A DNA stretch of 37,720 bases. Source: Deinococcus sp. (GTDB lineage Bacteria > Deinococcota > Deinococci > Deinococcales > Deinococcaceae). This document shows, piece by piece, positions 9,031-19,605 of the stretch. The stretch covers positions 1 through 37,720 of the forward strand of contig NZ_JAGLBB010000028.1 in assembly GCF_018260555.1 (NCBI RefSeq). Direction: 5' to 3'. A program made the translations under genes and the position numbers. How positions within the stretch are numbered: the stretch's first letter is position 1; every line of letters begins with the position of its first letter. The notes beneath the pieces were generated by a model. It did not search any database. It saw only the letters and a list, made by a program, of their open reading frames with translations, and was not told the DNA's origin.

Positions 9031-10308
9031 ATGACCAGATTGACCGACCTGCACGACCGTGACGTGGTGATCGTCGCGGCTGTTCGTACGCCCATCGGCG
9101 CTCTTCGTGGCGCCCTGTCCTCGGTCCGCCCGGATGACCTTGCGGCGCTGACGATCCGTGAGGTGGTGGCGCGCAGCGGTGTTCCGGCCGATCAGATCGA
9201 GGAGGTCATCCTCGGGTGCGCGAATCAGGCGGGCGAGGACAACCGGAACGTGGCGCGCATGGCGGCGCTGCTGGCGGGCCTGCCTGACTCCGTGGCGGGG
9301 CTGACCGTGAACCGCCTGTGCGCCAGTGGCCTGTCGGCCGTGAACACGGCTGCCCGCGCGATCCGCAACGGCGACGGGGACGTGTTCGTGGCGGGCGGCG
9401 TGGAGAGCATGACCCGCGCGCCCCTCGTGATGCCCAAGGGCGCGCAGGCCTTCGCGAACGGAAACGTGACCGCCTTCGACACCACGCTCGGCTGGCGCTT
9501 CCCGAACCCCGCCCTGGAGGCCCTGTTCCCGCTGGAGGCAATGGGAGAGACGGCCGAGAACATCGCGCAGCGCAGCCGGGAAGGCGCGTACCGGGGCGGC
9601 GAGATCACCCGCGAGGACCAGGACGCCTTCGCGCTGGAAAGCCAGCGCAGGACCCTCGGCGCCCTGAACGCCGGGCGCTTTGCAGACGAGATCGTGCCGG
9701 TGAAAGTCAAGGGCCGCCGGGGCGTGACCGTCTTCGACATCGACGAGCACCCGCGTGTCAGGCGGGACGGGGGGAACTTCACCCTGACGACCGATGAGGC
9801 GACCCTGGCAGCCCTGAAACCCGCGTTCCGCCAGGGCGGCAGCGTGACCGCCGGGAACGCCAGTGGCCTGAATGACGGCGCGGCGGCCCTGGTCCTCATG
9901 AGCGCCGCGAAGGCCCGCGAACTGGGCGTCGCGCCGCTGGCCCGCTGGGTGGGCGCGGCGGCGGCGGGCGTGGAGGCGCGCGTGATGGGCCTGGGGCCGA
10001 TTCCCGCCACCCGGAAGGTCCTGGCGCGCACCGGGCTGAGCGTGCAGGACCTGGACCTGATCGAGTTGAACGAGGCCTTCGCCGTTCAGGCGCTGGCCTG
10101 CATCCGCGAACTGGAGTTGCCGCCCGAGCGGGTGAACGTGAACGGCGGCGCCATCGCCCTGGGCCACCCGCTGGGCATGAGCGGCGCGCGCCTGATCGTG
10201 GCGCTGACGCACGAACTGGGCCGCCGCCAGGGCCGTTACGGACTGGCGACCCTGTGCGTGGGCGTCGGGCAGGGCGAGGCCGCCATCATCGAGAGGATCG
10301 AAGCATGA
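9031..10308 (+). CDS. Thiolase (acetyl-CoA acetyltransferase / 3-oxoadipyl-CoA thiolase-like)
   Basis: This 425-residue thiolase cleaves or forms beta-ketoacyl-CoA using CoA. The acyl-accepting Cys lies in NRLCASGLSAVNTAARAI, the catalytic His in GGAIALGHPLGMSGARL and the second Cys in TLCVGVGQGEA, all as expected for the family. The stretch VAGGVESMTRAPLVMPK resembles PcaF-type 3-oxoadipyl-CoA thiolases, but general acetoacetyl-CoA thiolases share much of it. The ATG at 9031 follows a strong GGGGAGGAG ribosome-binding site. Its TGA overlaps the ATG of the CoA-transferase by 4 bases, so the two form an operon. Together they would activate a 3-oxoacid (acetoacetate or 3-oxoadipate) with CoA and then cleave it. 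The protein should be cytoplasmic. Family is certain; substrate is not. Confidence 0.93.
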   Translation: MTRLTDLHDRDVVIVAAVRTPIGALRGALSSVRPDDLAALTIREVVARSGVPADQIEEVILGCANQAGEDNRNVARMAALLAGLPDSVAGLTVNRLCASGLSAVNTAARAIRNGDGDVFVAGGVESMTRAPLVMPKGAQAFANGNVTAFDTTLGWRFPNPALEALFPLEAMGETAENIAQRSREGAYRGGEITREDQDAFALESQRRTLGALNAGRFADEIVPVKVKGRRGVTVFDIDEHPRVRRDGGNFTLTTDEATLAALKPAFRQGGSVTAGNASGLNDGAAALVLMSAAKARELGVAPLARWVGAAAAGVEARVMGLGPIPATRKVLARTGLSVQDLDLIELNEAFAVQALACIRELELPPERVNVNGGAIALGHPLGMSGARLIVALTHELGRRQGRYGLATLCVGVGQGEAAIIERIEA

Positions 10309-11678
10309 CGGCCCCCGCGACACCCACCGGCCTGAAGCACGTGCCGGTCATCACGGCCGCCCAGGCCGCCGCGCTGGTACAGAGCGGGCAGACGCTGCTG
10401 GTGGGCGGTTTCGGCATGACCGGGAACCCGGTGCATCTGGTACACGCGCTGGCGCAGACGGACGTGCGCGACCTGACGTACGTGGCGAACAACGTCGGCG
10501 AGCCGGGCCTGAGTGGCGGGCGGCTCCTGCGCAACGGGCAGCTGAGAAAGGCCGTGGGGTCGTTCTTCACAAGTAACCGTGAGGCGGTGGCCGCCGCGCA
10601 GGAGGGCCGCCTGGAGGTGCAGCTGATCCCGCAGGGCAGCCTGGCCGAGGCGCTGCGCGCCGGTGGCGCGGGCATCGGGGGTTTCTATACACCCACCGCC
10701 GCCGGAACCGTCATTGCCGGGGACGCGGATGTCCGCGTACTGAACGGCCGGGAGATGATCTTCGTGCCCGCCCTGCGCGGCGACGTGGCATTCATCCGGG
10801 CGTGGCGGGCCGATGAAGCCGGGAACCTCCAGTACCGCCTGACCGAGCAGAACTTCAACCGCGCCATGGCGACCGCCGCGGACCTCGTCGTGGCGGAGGT
10901 CGAGGAGATCGTCCCGGTGGGCACCATCCCGCCCGAGGGGGTGCACACACCCGGCCTCTACGTGGATTACCTCGTGCAGGCGACCCTGACCGCCGAGGCG
11001 CTTGGTAGCAGCGCCGACGTGAAGGGCAGCTCCAAGAAGGTGGACGAGGCCCGGATGCACATGGCCCGCCGCGCCCTGCAGGAGCTCCGGCGCGGGGACG
11101 TGGTGAACCTCGGCATCGGGATTCCCACGCTGGTCGCGGACCTGATCACGCCCGCGCACGGCGTGAACCTGCACACCGAAAACGGCATGCTGGGCGTCGG
11201 TCCCGCCCCCGAGCAGGGCGGCGCGCTGGACTACCCCGTGAACGCCGGGAAGATCCCGGTCACGGCGCTACCCGGCGCGAGTTACTTCGACAGCGCCGAC
11301 AGTTTCGGCATGATCCGTGGCGGGCACGTGGACGTGGCCGTCATGGGCGGCCTGCAGGTGGACGCCCACGCGAACCTCGCCAACTGGGCGGTGCCCGGCA
11401 AGCCGCTCCTGGGCGTGGGCGGCGCGATGGACCTGGCAAGCGGCGCGCGGCGTCTGATCATCCTGATGACACACACCGACCCGGACGGAACGCCCAAGGT
11501 CGTGCCCGAATGCACGCTGCCGCTCACGTCGCGCGGCGCAGTGAACATGATCATCACCGATCAGGCCGTCTTCGAGTTCCGGGACGGAGAGCTGACCCTG
11601 ACGGAACTGATGCCCGGAGCGACCCTGGACGGCGTGAGGGCCAGTACCGGCGCGGCGTTCGTGGAAGCGCTGGGCTAA
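10305..11678 (+). CDS. Fused alpha-beta 3-oxoacid CoA-transferase
   Basis: The gene starts at the ATG overlapping the thiolase stop and encodes 457 residues. The N-terminal half (to about 230) is the alpha-type domain with LLVGGFGMTGNPVHLVHAL and the glycine-rich GGFYTPTAAGT. The C-terminal half (from about 245) is the beta-type domain with GDVVNLGIGIPTLVA and LHTENGMLGVGPAP, whose Glu matches the catalytic Glu that forms the CoA thioester. In most bacteria these are separate subunits (ScoA/ScoB or PcaI/PcaJ); here they are one chain, as in animal SCOT. The enzyme would move CoA from succinyl-CoA to acetoacetate or 3-oxoadipate, feeding the thiolase. It ends only 9 bases from the end of the convergent kdpD gene, with no room for a separate terminator. 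Confidence 0.92.
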   Translation: MTAPATPTGLKHVPVITAAQAAALVQSGQTLLVGGFGMTGNPVHLVHALAQTDVRDLTYVANNVGEPGLSGGRLLRNGQLRKAVGSFFTSNREAVAAAQEGRLEVQLIPQGSLAEALRAGGAGIGGFYTPTAAGTVIAGDADVRVLNGREMIFVPALRGDVAFIRAWRADEAGNLQYRLTEQNFNRAMATAADLVVAEVEEIVPVGTIPPEGVHTPGLYVDYLVQATLTAEALGSSADVKGSSKKVDEARMHMARRALQELRRGDVVNLGIGIPTLVADLITPAHGVNLHTENGMLGVGPAPEQGGALDYPVNAGKIPVTALPGASYFDSADSFGMIRGGHVDVAVMGGLQVDAHANLANWAVPGKPLLGVGGAMDLASGARRLIILMTHTDPDGTPKVVPECTLPLTSRGAVNMIITDQAVFEFRDGELTLTELMPGATLDGVRASTGAAFVEALG

Positions 11679-11687
11679 GAACGGCTG

Positions 11688-12848
11688 TCAGTCCCGGCTG
11701 ATGATGTGAACGTCCACGTCGCGGGTTCCGCTCAGGACACGGTGAATGATGTCGCCGCGCCACCAGCCCGACCAGCGGGAGCGGCGGCTCTCACCCATCA
11801 CGATCTGCGTGGCCTGCACCCGTGTGGCGTGCGCGATCAGGGCGGCGGCCACGTCGGCCGGGCCGATCACGTCGAACTGCCCGCCAAGTGCGGCACTCAG
11901 GGCGCGGTAGGTGTCCAGCAGGCGTGACTGCGGGGCGCTGATGCGCTGTCCCCGCACCGTGACCACGTGCAGCGGGGCGTGCAGTCGCGCGGCCAGTTGC
12001 CCGCCCCGGCGGATCAGCCGGGCGGCGCCCTCGGTGGGCGTCACGGCGACGACCACGACCTCGCGCGCCCCAGAGGCGGCCTGCGGAACGTGCTCGACGA
12101 CGCTGGCGACCTGACGCAGCGCAATCTCCCGCAGGGCCGTCAGGTTCGGCGTCGTGAAGAAGTTCGTGAGGGCCAGTTCGGCGCGGTCCGGGCTGTACAC
12201 CTGGCCGCTGCGCAGCCGGGCGCGCAGGTCGTGGGGGGTCAGGTCCACCAGGATCAGTTCAGTGGCCTCGCGCAGCACGGTGTCCGGAATGCGTTCGCGG
12301 ACGCGCACGCCGGTCAGTCTGGCCACGGTGTCGTTCAGGGATTCCAGATGCTGCACGTTCACGGTGGACAGCACCGTGATGCCGGCGTCCAGCAGCACGT
12401 TCACGTCCTGCCAGCGTTTCGGGTTCGCGCTGCCCGGCGCGTTCGTGTGGGCCAGTTCGTCAATCAGGACCACCTGGGGCCGCCGTTCCAGCAGGCCCTG
12501 AAGGTCCAGTTCGGTCAGGCCGGACGTTCCGGGCACGGCGCGGCGCGCGAACACAGGCAGACCCTGCGCGGCCTGGGCGGTGCCCGCGCGGCCGTGCGTT
12601 TCGAGAATGCCGATCAGGGCGTCCTCGCCGCGTTCCAGGCGGTCACGCAGTTCGTTCAGGGCGCGGCAGGTCTTCCCGACACCAGCCGCCATGCCGATGA
12701 ACACGCGGTGCACGCCGCGCTCCCGGTCGGGACGATCGGCGCGGCCCGGGAGGGCCAACCGCTCGGGTTCAGGAGGCTGCCGCCCGGGCTGTTGGGGGTC
12801 GGGCTGCTGGAGCTCAGCCTGTCTCCCGGGTGGAGGCTTGCCGGGCAC
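11688..12848 (-). CDS. kdpD: Truncated KdpD: N-terminal sensor plus USP domain, no kinase
   Basis: This 386-residue protein matches only the cytoplasmic N-terminal half of KdpD. It has Walker A FIGMAAGVGKT (about residues 50-60), a Walker B-like LIDELAHTNAPG (about 112-123) and a C-terminal universal-stress-type domain ending near TQIVMGESRRSRW. The membrane segments, phospho-accepting His and ATPase domain of the roughly 890-residue E. coli protein are absent. No frameshift or leftover kinase fragment lies downstream, where the next gene ends 9 bases away. Such short KdpD forms are known from cyanobacteria and Deinococcus, so this is probably functional. The start is a GTG two bases after the kdpC stop, preceded by no long gap, so it belongs to the kdp operon. 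It may sense K+ or c-di-AMP and act through another kinase. That partner is not proven. Confidence 0.85.
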   Translation of the reverse strand: MPGKPPPGRQAELQQPDPQQPGRQPPEPERLALPGRADRPDRERGVHRVFIGMAAGVGKTCRALNELRDRLERGEDALIGILETHGRAGTAQAAQGLPVFARRAVPGTSGLTELDLQGLLERRPQVVLIDELAHTNAPGSANPKRWQDVNVLLDAGITVLSTVNVQHLESLNDTVARLTGVRVRERIPDTVLREATELILVDLTPHDLRARLRSGQVYSPDRAELALTNFFTTPNLTALREIALRQVASVVEHVPQAASGAREVVVVAVTPTEGAARLIRRGGQLAARLHAPLHVVTVRGQRISAPQSRLLDTYRALSAALGGQFDVIGPADVAAALIAHATRVQATQIVMGESRRSRWSGWWRGDIIHRVLSGTRDVDVHIISRD

Positions 12849-12850
12849 GC

Positions 12851-13522
12851 TCAGCGGGCGGGTGTGGCGGCGCCGGGCAGTGGCGCGGCGGCGTCCAGCG
12901 CCAGGTTCAGCCTCAGGACGTTCACGCCGGGCTGACCCAGGCCCAGGGGGCTGCGCTCGGTCGCGTCTGCGATGAGCTTCAGGACGACGCCCTGGCTCAG
13001 GCCGCGCACCCGCGCGATGCGGGGCACCTGCAACTGCGCGCCAGCCGGGCTGATGTGCGGGTCCAGGCCGCTGCCGCTGGCGGTCAGCAGGTCCGGGGGA
13101 ATGCGGTCGGCGCTCACACCTTCACGGGCCGCGATCTGCCGGGACAGCGCCTGCACCCGTTCCCGCAGGGCCGGGTTGCTGGGCGCGAGGTTACTGCCCG
13201 AGGCGTTCACCGGGTCGTACCCGCTCCCGGCGGCGCTGGGCCGCCCGATAAAGTACCCGTCGCCTGTGAAGGTCTGCCCGACCAGCGCCGAGCCGACCAC
13301 CTGCGTGCCGCGCGTGATCAGCGAACCGTTCGCCTGCGCCGGGAACAGCCCGCCGGCCAGCAGGGTGGTCACGGCCGGGTACGCCAGTCCACACACGGCG
13401 ATCCACAACGCCCCAAAGGTCAGCCAGCTGAGAACGCCGGGTTGCGGGCCAGCCTGGAAGGACGGCTCGGCGGGAGTGTCGGGCAGGGTGTCGGGCTTGG
13501 GGTTGATGGACTGGGTGGTCAT
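12851..13522 (-). CDS. kdpC: KdpC, potassium-transporting ATPase subunit C
   Basis: KdpC is the single-span chaperone-like subunit of the KdpFABC K+ pump. The ATG at 13522 has AAGGAG seven bases upstream. The 223-residue product has one membrane segment (about residues 33-58, LTFGALWIAVCGLAYPAV) and the typical KdpC motifs TFTGDGYFIGRPSAAGSGY, ASGSNLAPSNPAL and GSGLDPHISPAGA. It lies between kdpB and kdpD. A dispersed repeat of about 157 bases separates it from kdpB, the only sizeable gap in the operon. Its first five residues (MTTQS) and 15 bases around the start are identical to those of kdpB. Confidence 0.95.
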   Translation of the reverse strand: MTTQSINPKPDTLPDTPAEPSFQAGPQPGVLSWLTFGALWIAVCGLAYPAVTTLLAGGLFPAQANGSLITRGTQVVGSALVGQTFTGDGYFIGRPSAAGSGYDPVNASGSNLAPSNPALRERVQALSRQIAAREGVSADRIPPDLLTASGSGLDPHISPAGAQLQVPRIARVRGLSQGVVLKLIADATERSPLGLGQPGVNVLRLNLALDAAAPLPGAATPAR

Positions 13523-13583
13523 GACGCAACTCCTTCGGTCAGGGGGCAGGCGGGTACGGCGGGACGGGGACAGGCGGGTGACA

Positions 13584-13737
13584 TCATGCAGATTCCGATT
13601 GATTCGGTGCAGTTCTGAATCAATCCGAGCGGACGCGAGTAGGAACAGAAGACGGGTTTCGCGGTATGGAGCCGCAGGCGGCGCCTTTCCGACTGTGGTG
13701 GAATAGAGCGGAAGCCGTATCACAGGTGGAATCCGTA

Positions 13738-13740
<3 letters not shown>
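13584..13740. repeat. Dispersed palindromic repeat (B) inside the kdp operon
   Basis: On the minus strand it begins TGATACGGATTCC at 13740, whose TGA is the kdpB stop codon, and it ends at TCATGCAGATTCC (13584). The inner core TCCGAGCGGACGCGAGTAGG is shared, as its complement or directly, with copies at 20.3, 23.9 and 24.5 kb. The half near 13665-13705 (GGCGGCGCCTTTCC, CTGTGGTG) closely matches copy H. It sits between kdpB and kdpC and would be transcribed in the operon mRNA as a folded spacer. Confidence 0.8.
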
Positions 13741-15869
<2,129 letters not shown>

Positions 15870-15873
<4 letters not shown>

Positions 15874-17651
15874 CGGGCGGCTCCGGTCAGGGGGGCAGAG
15901 TGGGTGGTGGGCACGGCGGCAGGTGTGGGGGCGGCGGGCGTGGTGGCGGGCGTGGTGGCGGCCGTGGAGGCAGCGGGGGTGGTGGCGGCGGCCCGGGTGA
16001 GGCTCAGCTGCTCGGCGACCGGGCCCAGCACCAGGGCGGGCGCGAAGTTCAGGAGTTGCAGCAGGACCATCACGCCCAGCAGCATTCCGGCAAAGACGGG
16101 CGTATCCACGCGCAGCGTGCCGCTCGTTTCCGGCGCGGCCTTCTTCGTGGCCAGCAGGCCCGCGATGGCCAGGGGCGCCAGGATCGGCAGGAAACGCGCC
16201 AGGATCAGCACGGCGGCGCAGGTGACGTTCCACCAGGGCGTGTTGTCGCCCAGGCCCTCGAAACCGCTCCCGTTGTTGGCGTAGGCGCTGTTGTACTCGT
16301 ACAGCACCTGCGACAGTCCGTGAAAGCCGGGGTTAGAGGTGCCGCTCAGGCTGGGCACGGCCAGCGTCAGGGCCGTGAACCCCAGCACCAGCGCGGGTTG
16401 CAGCAGGATCAGCAGGGACGCCAGTTTGATTTCGCGGACCTCGATCTTGCGGCCGAACAGTTCCGGCGTGCGGCCCACCATCAGTCCGGCGATGAACACG
16501 GTCAGGATCACGAACACCAGCATGTTGATCATGCCGACGCCGATCCCGCCGTACACGTCGTTCAGGAACATGCCGAGTTGCGGGACCAGGCCGCCCAGGG
16601 GGTTGAGGCTGTCGTGCATGCCGCTGACCGATCCGTTGCTCGTCTGGGTGGTCAGGCTGGCCCACAGCGCCGTGGCGTCCGTACCGAGGCGCACTTCCTT
16701 GCCTTCCATGTTCCCGCCGCGCGCGGCATGGCCCAGCAGCGCCGCGTTCGGCTGCCGCTCTGCGAGGACCACCCCAGTGATCAGCGCGGCCGAGGTGACG
16801 GTCATCACGCCCAGCAGCGCCGCGCTGAAGCGGCGGCGGTTCAGGAACACGCCGCTGGCGATCACCAGACTCACCGGGAACAGGATCAGGCTGACCATGC
16901 TGGCCAGGTTGCTCAGGGGCGTGGGGTTCTCCAGCGGCGTGCTGGAGTTCGGGCCGTACCAACCGCCGCCGTTCGTGCCGAGCTGCTTGATGGCGACCAT
17001 GGCCGCCACCGGACCGACCGGAATGGTCTGGGTGGTCAGGAGCTGACCTTCCACCCGCTGCGGTTGCAGCAGCGTGGCGCTTTTCGCGCCGCTCCAGGTG
17101 CTGGGCACGCCCTGCGAGGTCAGCAGGACGGCCAGCAGCAGCGAGGCGGGCAGCAGGGCGCCCAGGGCGCGCGTCACGTCCAGGTAGTAGTTGCCGACGT
17201 TCACCTCTCCGCGCAGGCCCCGCAGCACCGCGAACAGCGCGGCCATGCCAGCGGCGGGCGTCACGAACTGCAAGGTCACGATGGCGACCAGCTGCGAGAA
17301 GTAACTCAGGCCACTCTGGCCGCTGTAATGCTGCTGGTTGGTGTTCGTGATGAAACTCGCGGCCGTGTGCAGCGCCGTGTCCCAGCGCATGGCGCCGATG
17401 TGGTCCGGGTTCAGCGGAAGGGCGCCCTGCGTGACCAGAACCAGGTACGCGGCGGCCGCCAGCACGGCGTTGGTACCCAGCAGGGCCACGCTGTACTGCC
17501 GCCAGTTCATGCCGAGCGCCGCGTTCACGCCGCACAGCCGCAGCAGGCCCGACGTGAGGCGCGAGGCGGGCGCCGCGTACAGCCGGGCGATCAGCAGACC
17601 CAGTGGGGCGGCCAGCAGGGCCGTCAGGAGAACCGTCAGGAGGATGTCCAT
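15870..17651 (-). CDS. kdpA: KdpA, K+-translocating subunit of the Kdp pump
   Basis: KdpA is the channel-like membrane subunit that binds K+. The 593-residue chain shows the repeated pore motifs: FITNTNQQHYSGQSGLSY (first pore loop), QLGTNGGGWYGPNSSTPLEN (third type) and NNGSGFEGLGDNTPW (fourth), with about ten hydrophobic spans. It is about 35 residues longer than E. coli KdpA. The extra length is mainly a low-complexity Ala/Thr/Pro C-terminal tail (from about residue 550), which the core fold would not need. The ATG at 17651 comes one base after the stop of the small membrane peptide, and the stop overlaps kdpB, consistent with one tightly packed operon. Confidence 0.97.
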
Positions 17652-17652
17652 G

Positions 17653-17748
17653 TCAGAGCCTCGTCGGGACGCTCAGGGCCAGCGCGACCAGGGCGAACAG
17701 GGCCAGCAGAATCAGCAGGCCCAGCAGGGTGGGCAGCAGGGCCGACAT
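17653..17748 (-). CDS. 31-residue single-span membrane peptide between kdpF and kdpA
   Basis: The frame reads MSALLPTLLGLLILLALF and continues with an Ala/Leu/Val-rich stretch to a short tail, SVPTRL. It is almost entirely one membrane helix. Its ATG (17748-17746) overlaps the kdpF stop by one base (TGATG), and its stop lies one base from the kdpA start, the spacing expected of a real operon gene and not a chance frame. It is not KdpF, which is immediately upstream. It might be a duplicated KdpF-like stabiliser or a new Kdp accessory subunit. No function is known to me. Such short genes are commonly missed by annotation. Confidence 0.6.
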   Translation of the reverse strand: MSALLPTLLGLLILLALFALVALALSVPTRL

Positions 17749-17828
17749 CAGAACCGCTCCGCGCGGATCAGGGCGTACAGCAGGTAAACGATCAGGGCCA
17801 GCACCAGCACAAGCAGCAGGGTGTTCAT
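17748..17828 (-). CDS. kdpF: KdpF, small stabilising subunit of the Kdp pump
   Basis: This 26-residue peptide reads MNTLLLVLVLALIVYLLYAL followed by IRAERF. The single membrane helix with a YLLYALIRAERF end is characteristic of KdpF, which stabilises the KdpABC complex. It is the first gene of the operon. No Shine-Dalgarno is visible: the ATG is preceded by CATTACTGACGT on the minus strand, so it may be leaderless with ATTACT as a -10 box, but this is weak. Confidence 0.85.
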   Translation of the reverse strand: MNTLLLVLVLALIVYLLYALIRAERF

Positions 17829-17885
17829 ACGTCAGTAATGCTGCGCCGCGCCCGCCGCGCCCACCATTCTCCGCCCGGCCAAGCG

Positions 17886-17905
17886 GACTGGCCAAGTGGC
17901 CAGTC
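17886..17905. promoter_or_regulatory. Palindromic operator candidate between kdpF and the histidine kinase
   Basis: GACTGGCC-AAGT-GGCCAGTC is a perfect 8-bp inverted repeat with a 4-base centre. GGCCAAG also appears twice in the same stretch (17877 area and 17890 area). It lies 58 bases upstream of kdpF, in the only divergent promoter region of the cluster. A dimeric NarL-type regulator is encoded next door, so it is a plausible binding site. This is inference from position and symmetry. Confidence 0.45.
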
Positions 17906-17938
17906 ACGCGCCGCGCGTTTCGGGTAGCCTCGGGCGTG

Positions 17939-18079
17939 ATGAAACGAATTCCGTCTGTCCTCCCCGCAGATCGGAAGCGCGGCGATCTGCCGGTTCCACG
18001 TCCGCAATCCGCCGTGAACGGGCCCGCGTCCGCCCGGGTTGAACGGGCGCCGCGCCCCCTTCAGCTGGAGTCCGTATGA
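17939..18079 (+). CDS. Possible 46-residue leader ORF coupled to the histidine kinase gene
   Basis: The frame begins MKRIPSVLPADRKRGD and ends ...PLQLESV with a TGA that overlaps the kinase ATG (ATGA at 18076-18079), a classic coupling arrangement. A GTG directly precedes it (17936). TAGCCT (17925-17930) lies 5-8 bases upstream of these starts, so it could be leaderless. The peptide is rich in Arg and Pro and has no recognised domain. It could be a real leader or simply an open frame in GC-rich DNA. Parts (GATGAAACGAATTCCG at one end, GGAGTCCGTATGA at the other) weakly resemble the dispersed repeat ends. Confidence 0.35.
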   Translation: MKRIPSVLPADRKRGDLPVPRPQSAVNGPASARVERAPRPLQLESV

Positions 18080-19605
18080 GACAGGCGCTGCAGATTCTGT
18101 TCCCGCCGCCCCGACTACCGCTCGGTGACGGCACCCTCTGGGCGGTGTGCCTGGGTACTCTGGCGTGCGTGCTGCTGACCGACCTGCTGACCCCGGCGTC
18201 GCTGGTGGTGGGCACGCTGCTGACGGTCCCGGTGGCCCTCTCGGCGCTGGGGACCTCGCGCCGTCCGGTGGTCGTACTGACCCTGCTGAGCGTTCTGGCG
18301 TCCGTGCTGGCCGCCGTGTCCAACGCCCTGGGGGACGGATTTAGCCGCTCTGACCTCTCGAACCGCGTGGTCAGTGTGCTGGCGATCCTGCTGGTGGGCG
18401 GCCTGACCCTGCGCTCGCGCGAGGCGTCCGAACAGGCGGTCCGGATCGCGGAGGACGAGCGCCTGCTGACCCGCGAGCGGCTGCTACGCCGACTGGCCGA
18501 GGACATGGGAGGCCCGCTGGGACAGCCGGAATTCGTGGCGCGCGCCGCAGCGTCCCTGCAACACCTGACCGGCGCGCGCAGCGTCGAGGTGGGGGCCGCC
18601 GTGCGGGCCGTCCTGCTTCCCCCGCACGCCCTGGCGGCCGCCCCGGACCTGGACCCGCCCGCTCCGTCCTGGCTGGATAAGCGACTGCCACTGGACTTCC
18701 TGGCGCGCCCGGTCGGGGCCGGGAACGTCTGGGCGGCCGACGGGGGGCGTGTCGTGCTGGCCCGCTTGCAACGCGCCAATGACAGCGACCTGCTGCTGAT
18801 CCTGCGCGGCCCACAGACGCCGCTGTCCCTGATCGGTGAGGCCGCGTCGGCCCTGCAACCCCTGCTGGACCGCACCCGCCTGCTCGACGATCTGCGCGCC
18901 GGGCGCGAGCAGCTCAGGGAGCGTGGCGAGCTGCTGCGCGACCTCGTGTACGCCTTTTCACACGACCTGCGCACCCCACTCCTGGCGAACGCCATGAACA
19001 TGCATGGCGCGCTGCGCGGCGCGTACGGTCCGCTCCCGCAGGCCTACCGTGACACCCTGGAAAATGGCCTGAACGCCAACGCCGCCCTGCTGGCCCTGGC
19101 CGAGAAACTGCTGCTGGTCACCAAATACGAGAGCGGCGAGACCGACGACCAGATCAGCGACGTGAACATGCGAACGCTGGTGCAGGGCGTCCTGGAGGAC
19201 CTGCGGCCCCGCACCGAAGCCAGCCGCCTGCAGGTGGAGCGTCAGTTGAGCGCCGCGCACGTGCAGGGCCGCCCGCACGACCTGCGGCGCGCCGTACAGA
19301 ACCTGCTCGACAACGCCGTGAAGTTCAGTCCGCTCGACGGAACGCTGCGGGTCACCCTGACGGACGAGGACGGCGAGGTCACGCTGACCGTGCAGGACGA
19401 CGGGCCGGGCGTGCCGATCTCGCGGGAGCCGCACCTGTTCCAGCGATTCCGCAGTGGCGGCGCGGGGGGCGGCACGGGCCTGGGCCTGTACCTCACGCGC
19501 CGAATCGCCGAGGGGCACGGCGGCAACGTCCGCTACGTCCGCACACAGCAGCGCAGCCTGTTCATCCTGACCCTGCCGGTCGATGGAGGCACCCCACATG
19601 ACTGA
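18076..19605 (+). CDS. Membrane histidine kinase adjacent to kdp
   Basis: The 509-residue kinase starts at ATG 18076 with GGAG seven bases upstream. Residues about 20-110 form three or four membrane spans (LGTLACVLLTDLLTPASLVV and following). They are followed by a coiled stretch and a GAF-like region with no sure match. The phospho-accepting His is H296 in AFSHDLRTPLL, followed by the N box NLLDNAVKFS, the G1 box DDGPGVP and the G2 box GTGLGLYL. It is transcribed divergently from kdpFABCD and overlaps the response-regulator gene by 8 bases. It lacks the KdpD N-terminal domains, which are encoded separately on the other side of the pump genes. I infer that it may be the signalling half of a split Kdp sensor, but it could serve another stimulus. 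Confidence 0.9.
   Translation: MRQALQILFPPPRLPLGDGTLWAVCLGTLACVLLTDLLTPASLVVGTLLTVPVALSALGTSRRPVVVLTLLSVLASVLAAVSNALGDGFSRSDLSNRVVSVLAILLVGGLTLRSREASEQAVRIAEDERLLTRERLLRRLAEDMGGPLGQPEFVARAAASLQHLTGARSVEVGAAVRAVLLPPHALAAAPDLDPPAPSWLDKRLPLDFLARPVGAGNVWAADGGRVVLARLQRANDSDLLLILRGPQTPLSLIGEAASALQPLLDRTRLLDDLRAGREQLRERGELLRDLVYAFSHDLRTPLLANAMNMHGALRGAYGPLPQAYRDTLENGLNANAALLALAEKLLLVTKYESGETDDQISDVNMRTLVQGVLEDLRPRTEASRLQVERQLSAAHVQGRPHDLRRAVQNLLDNAVKFSPLDGTLRVTLTDEDGEVTLTVQDDGPGVPISREPHLFQRFRSGGAGGGTGLGLYLTRRIAEGHGGNVRYVRTQQRSLFILTLPVDGGTPHD

Noticed and set aside
11688..12848. KdpD as a frameshifted pseudogene
   Set aside because: No remains of the kinase half are found downstream, the frame ends cleanly next to a convergent gene, and short KdpD proteins are known in related and other bacteria.
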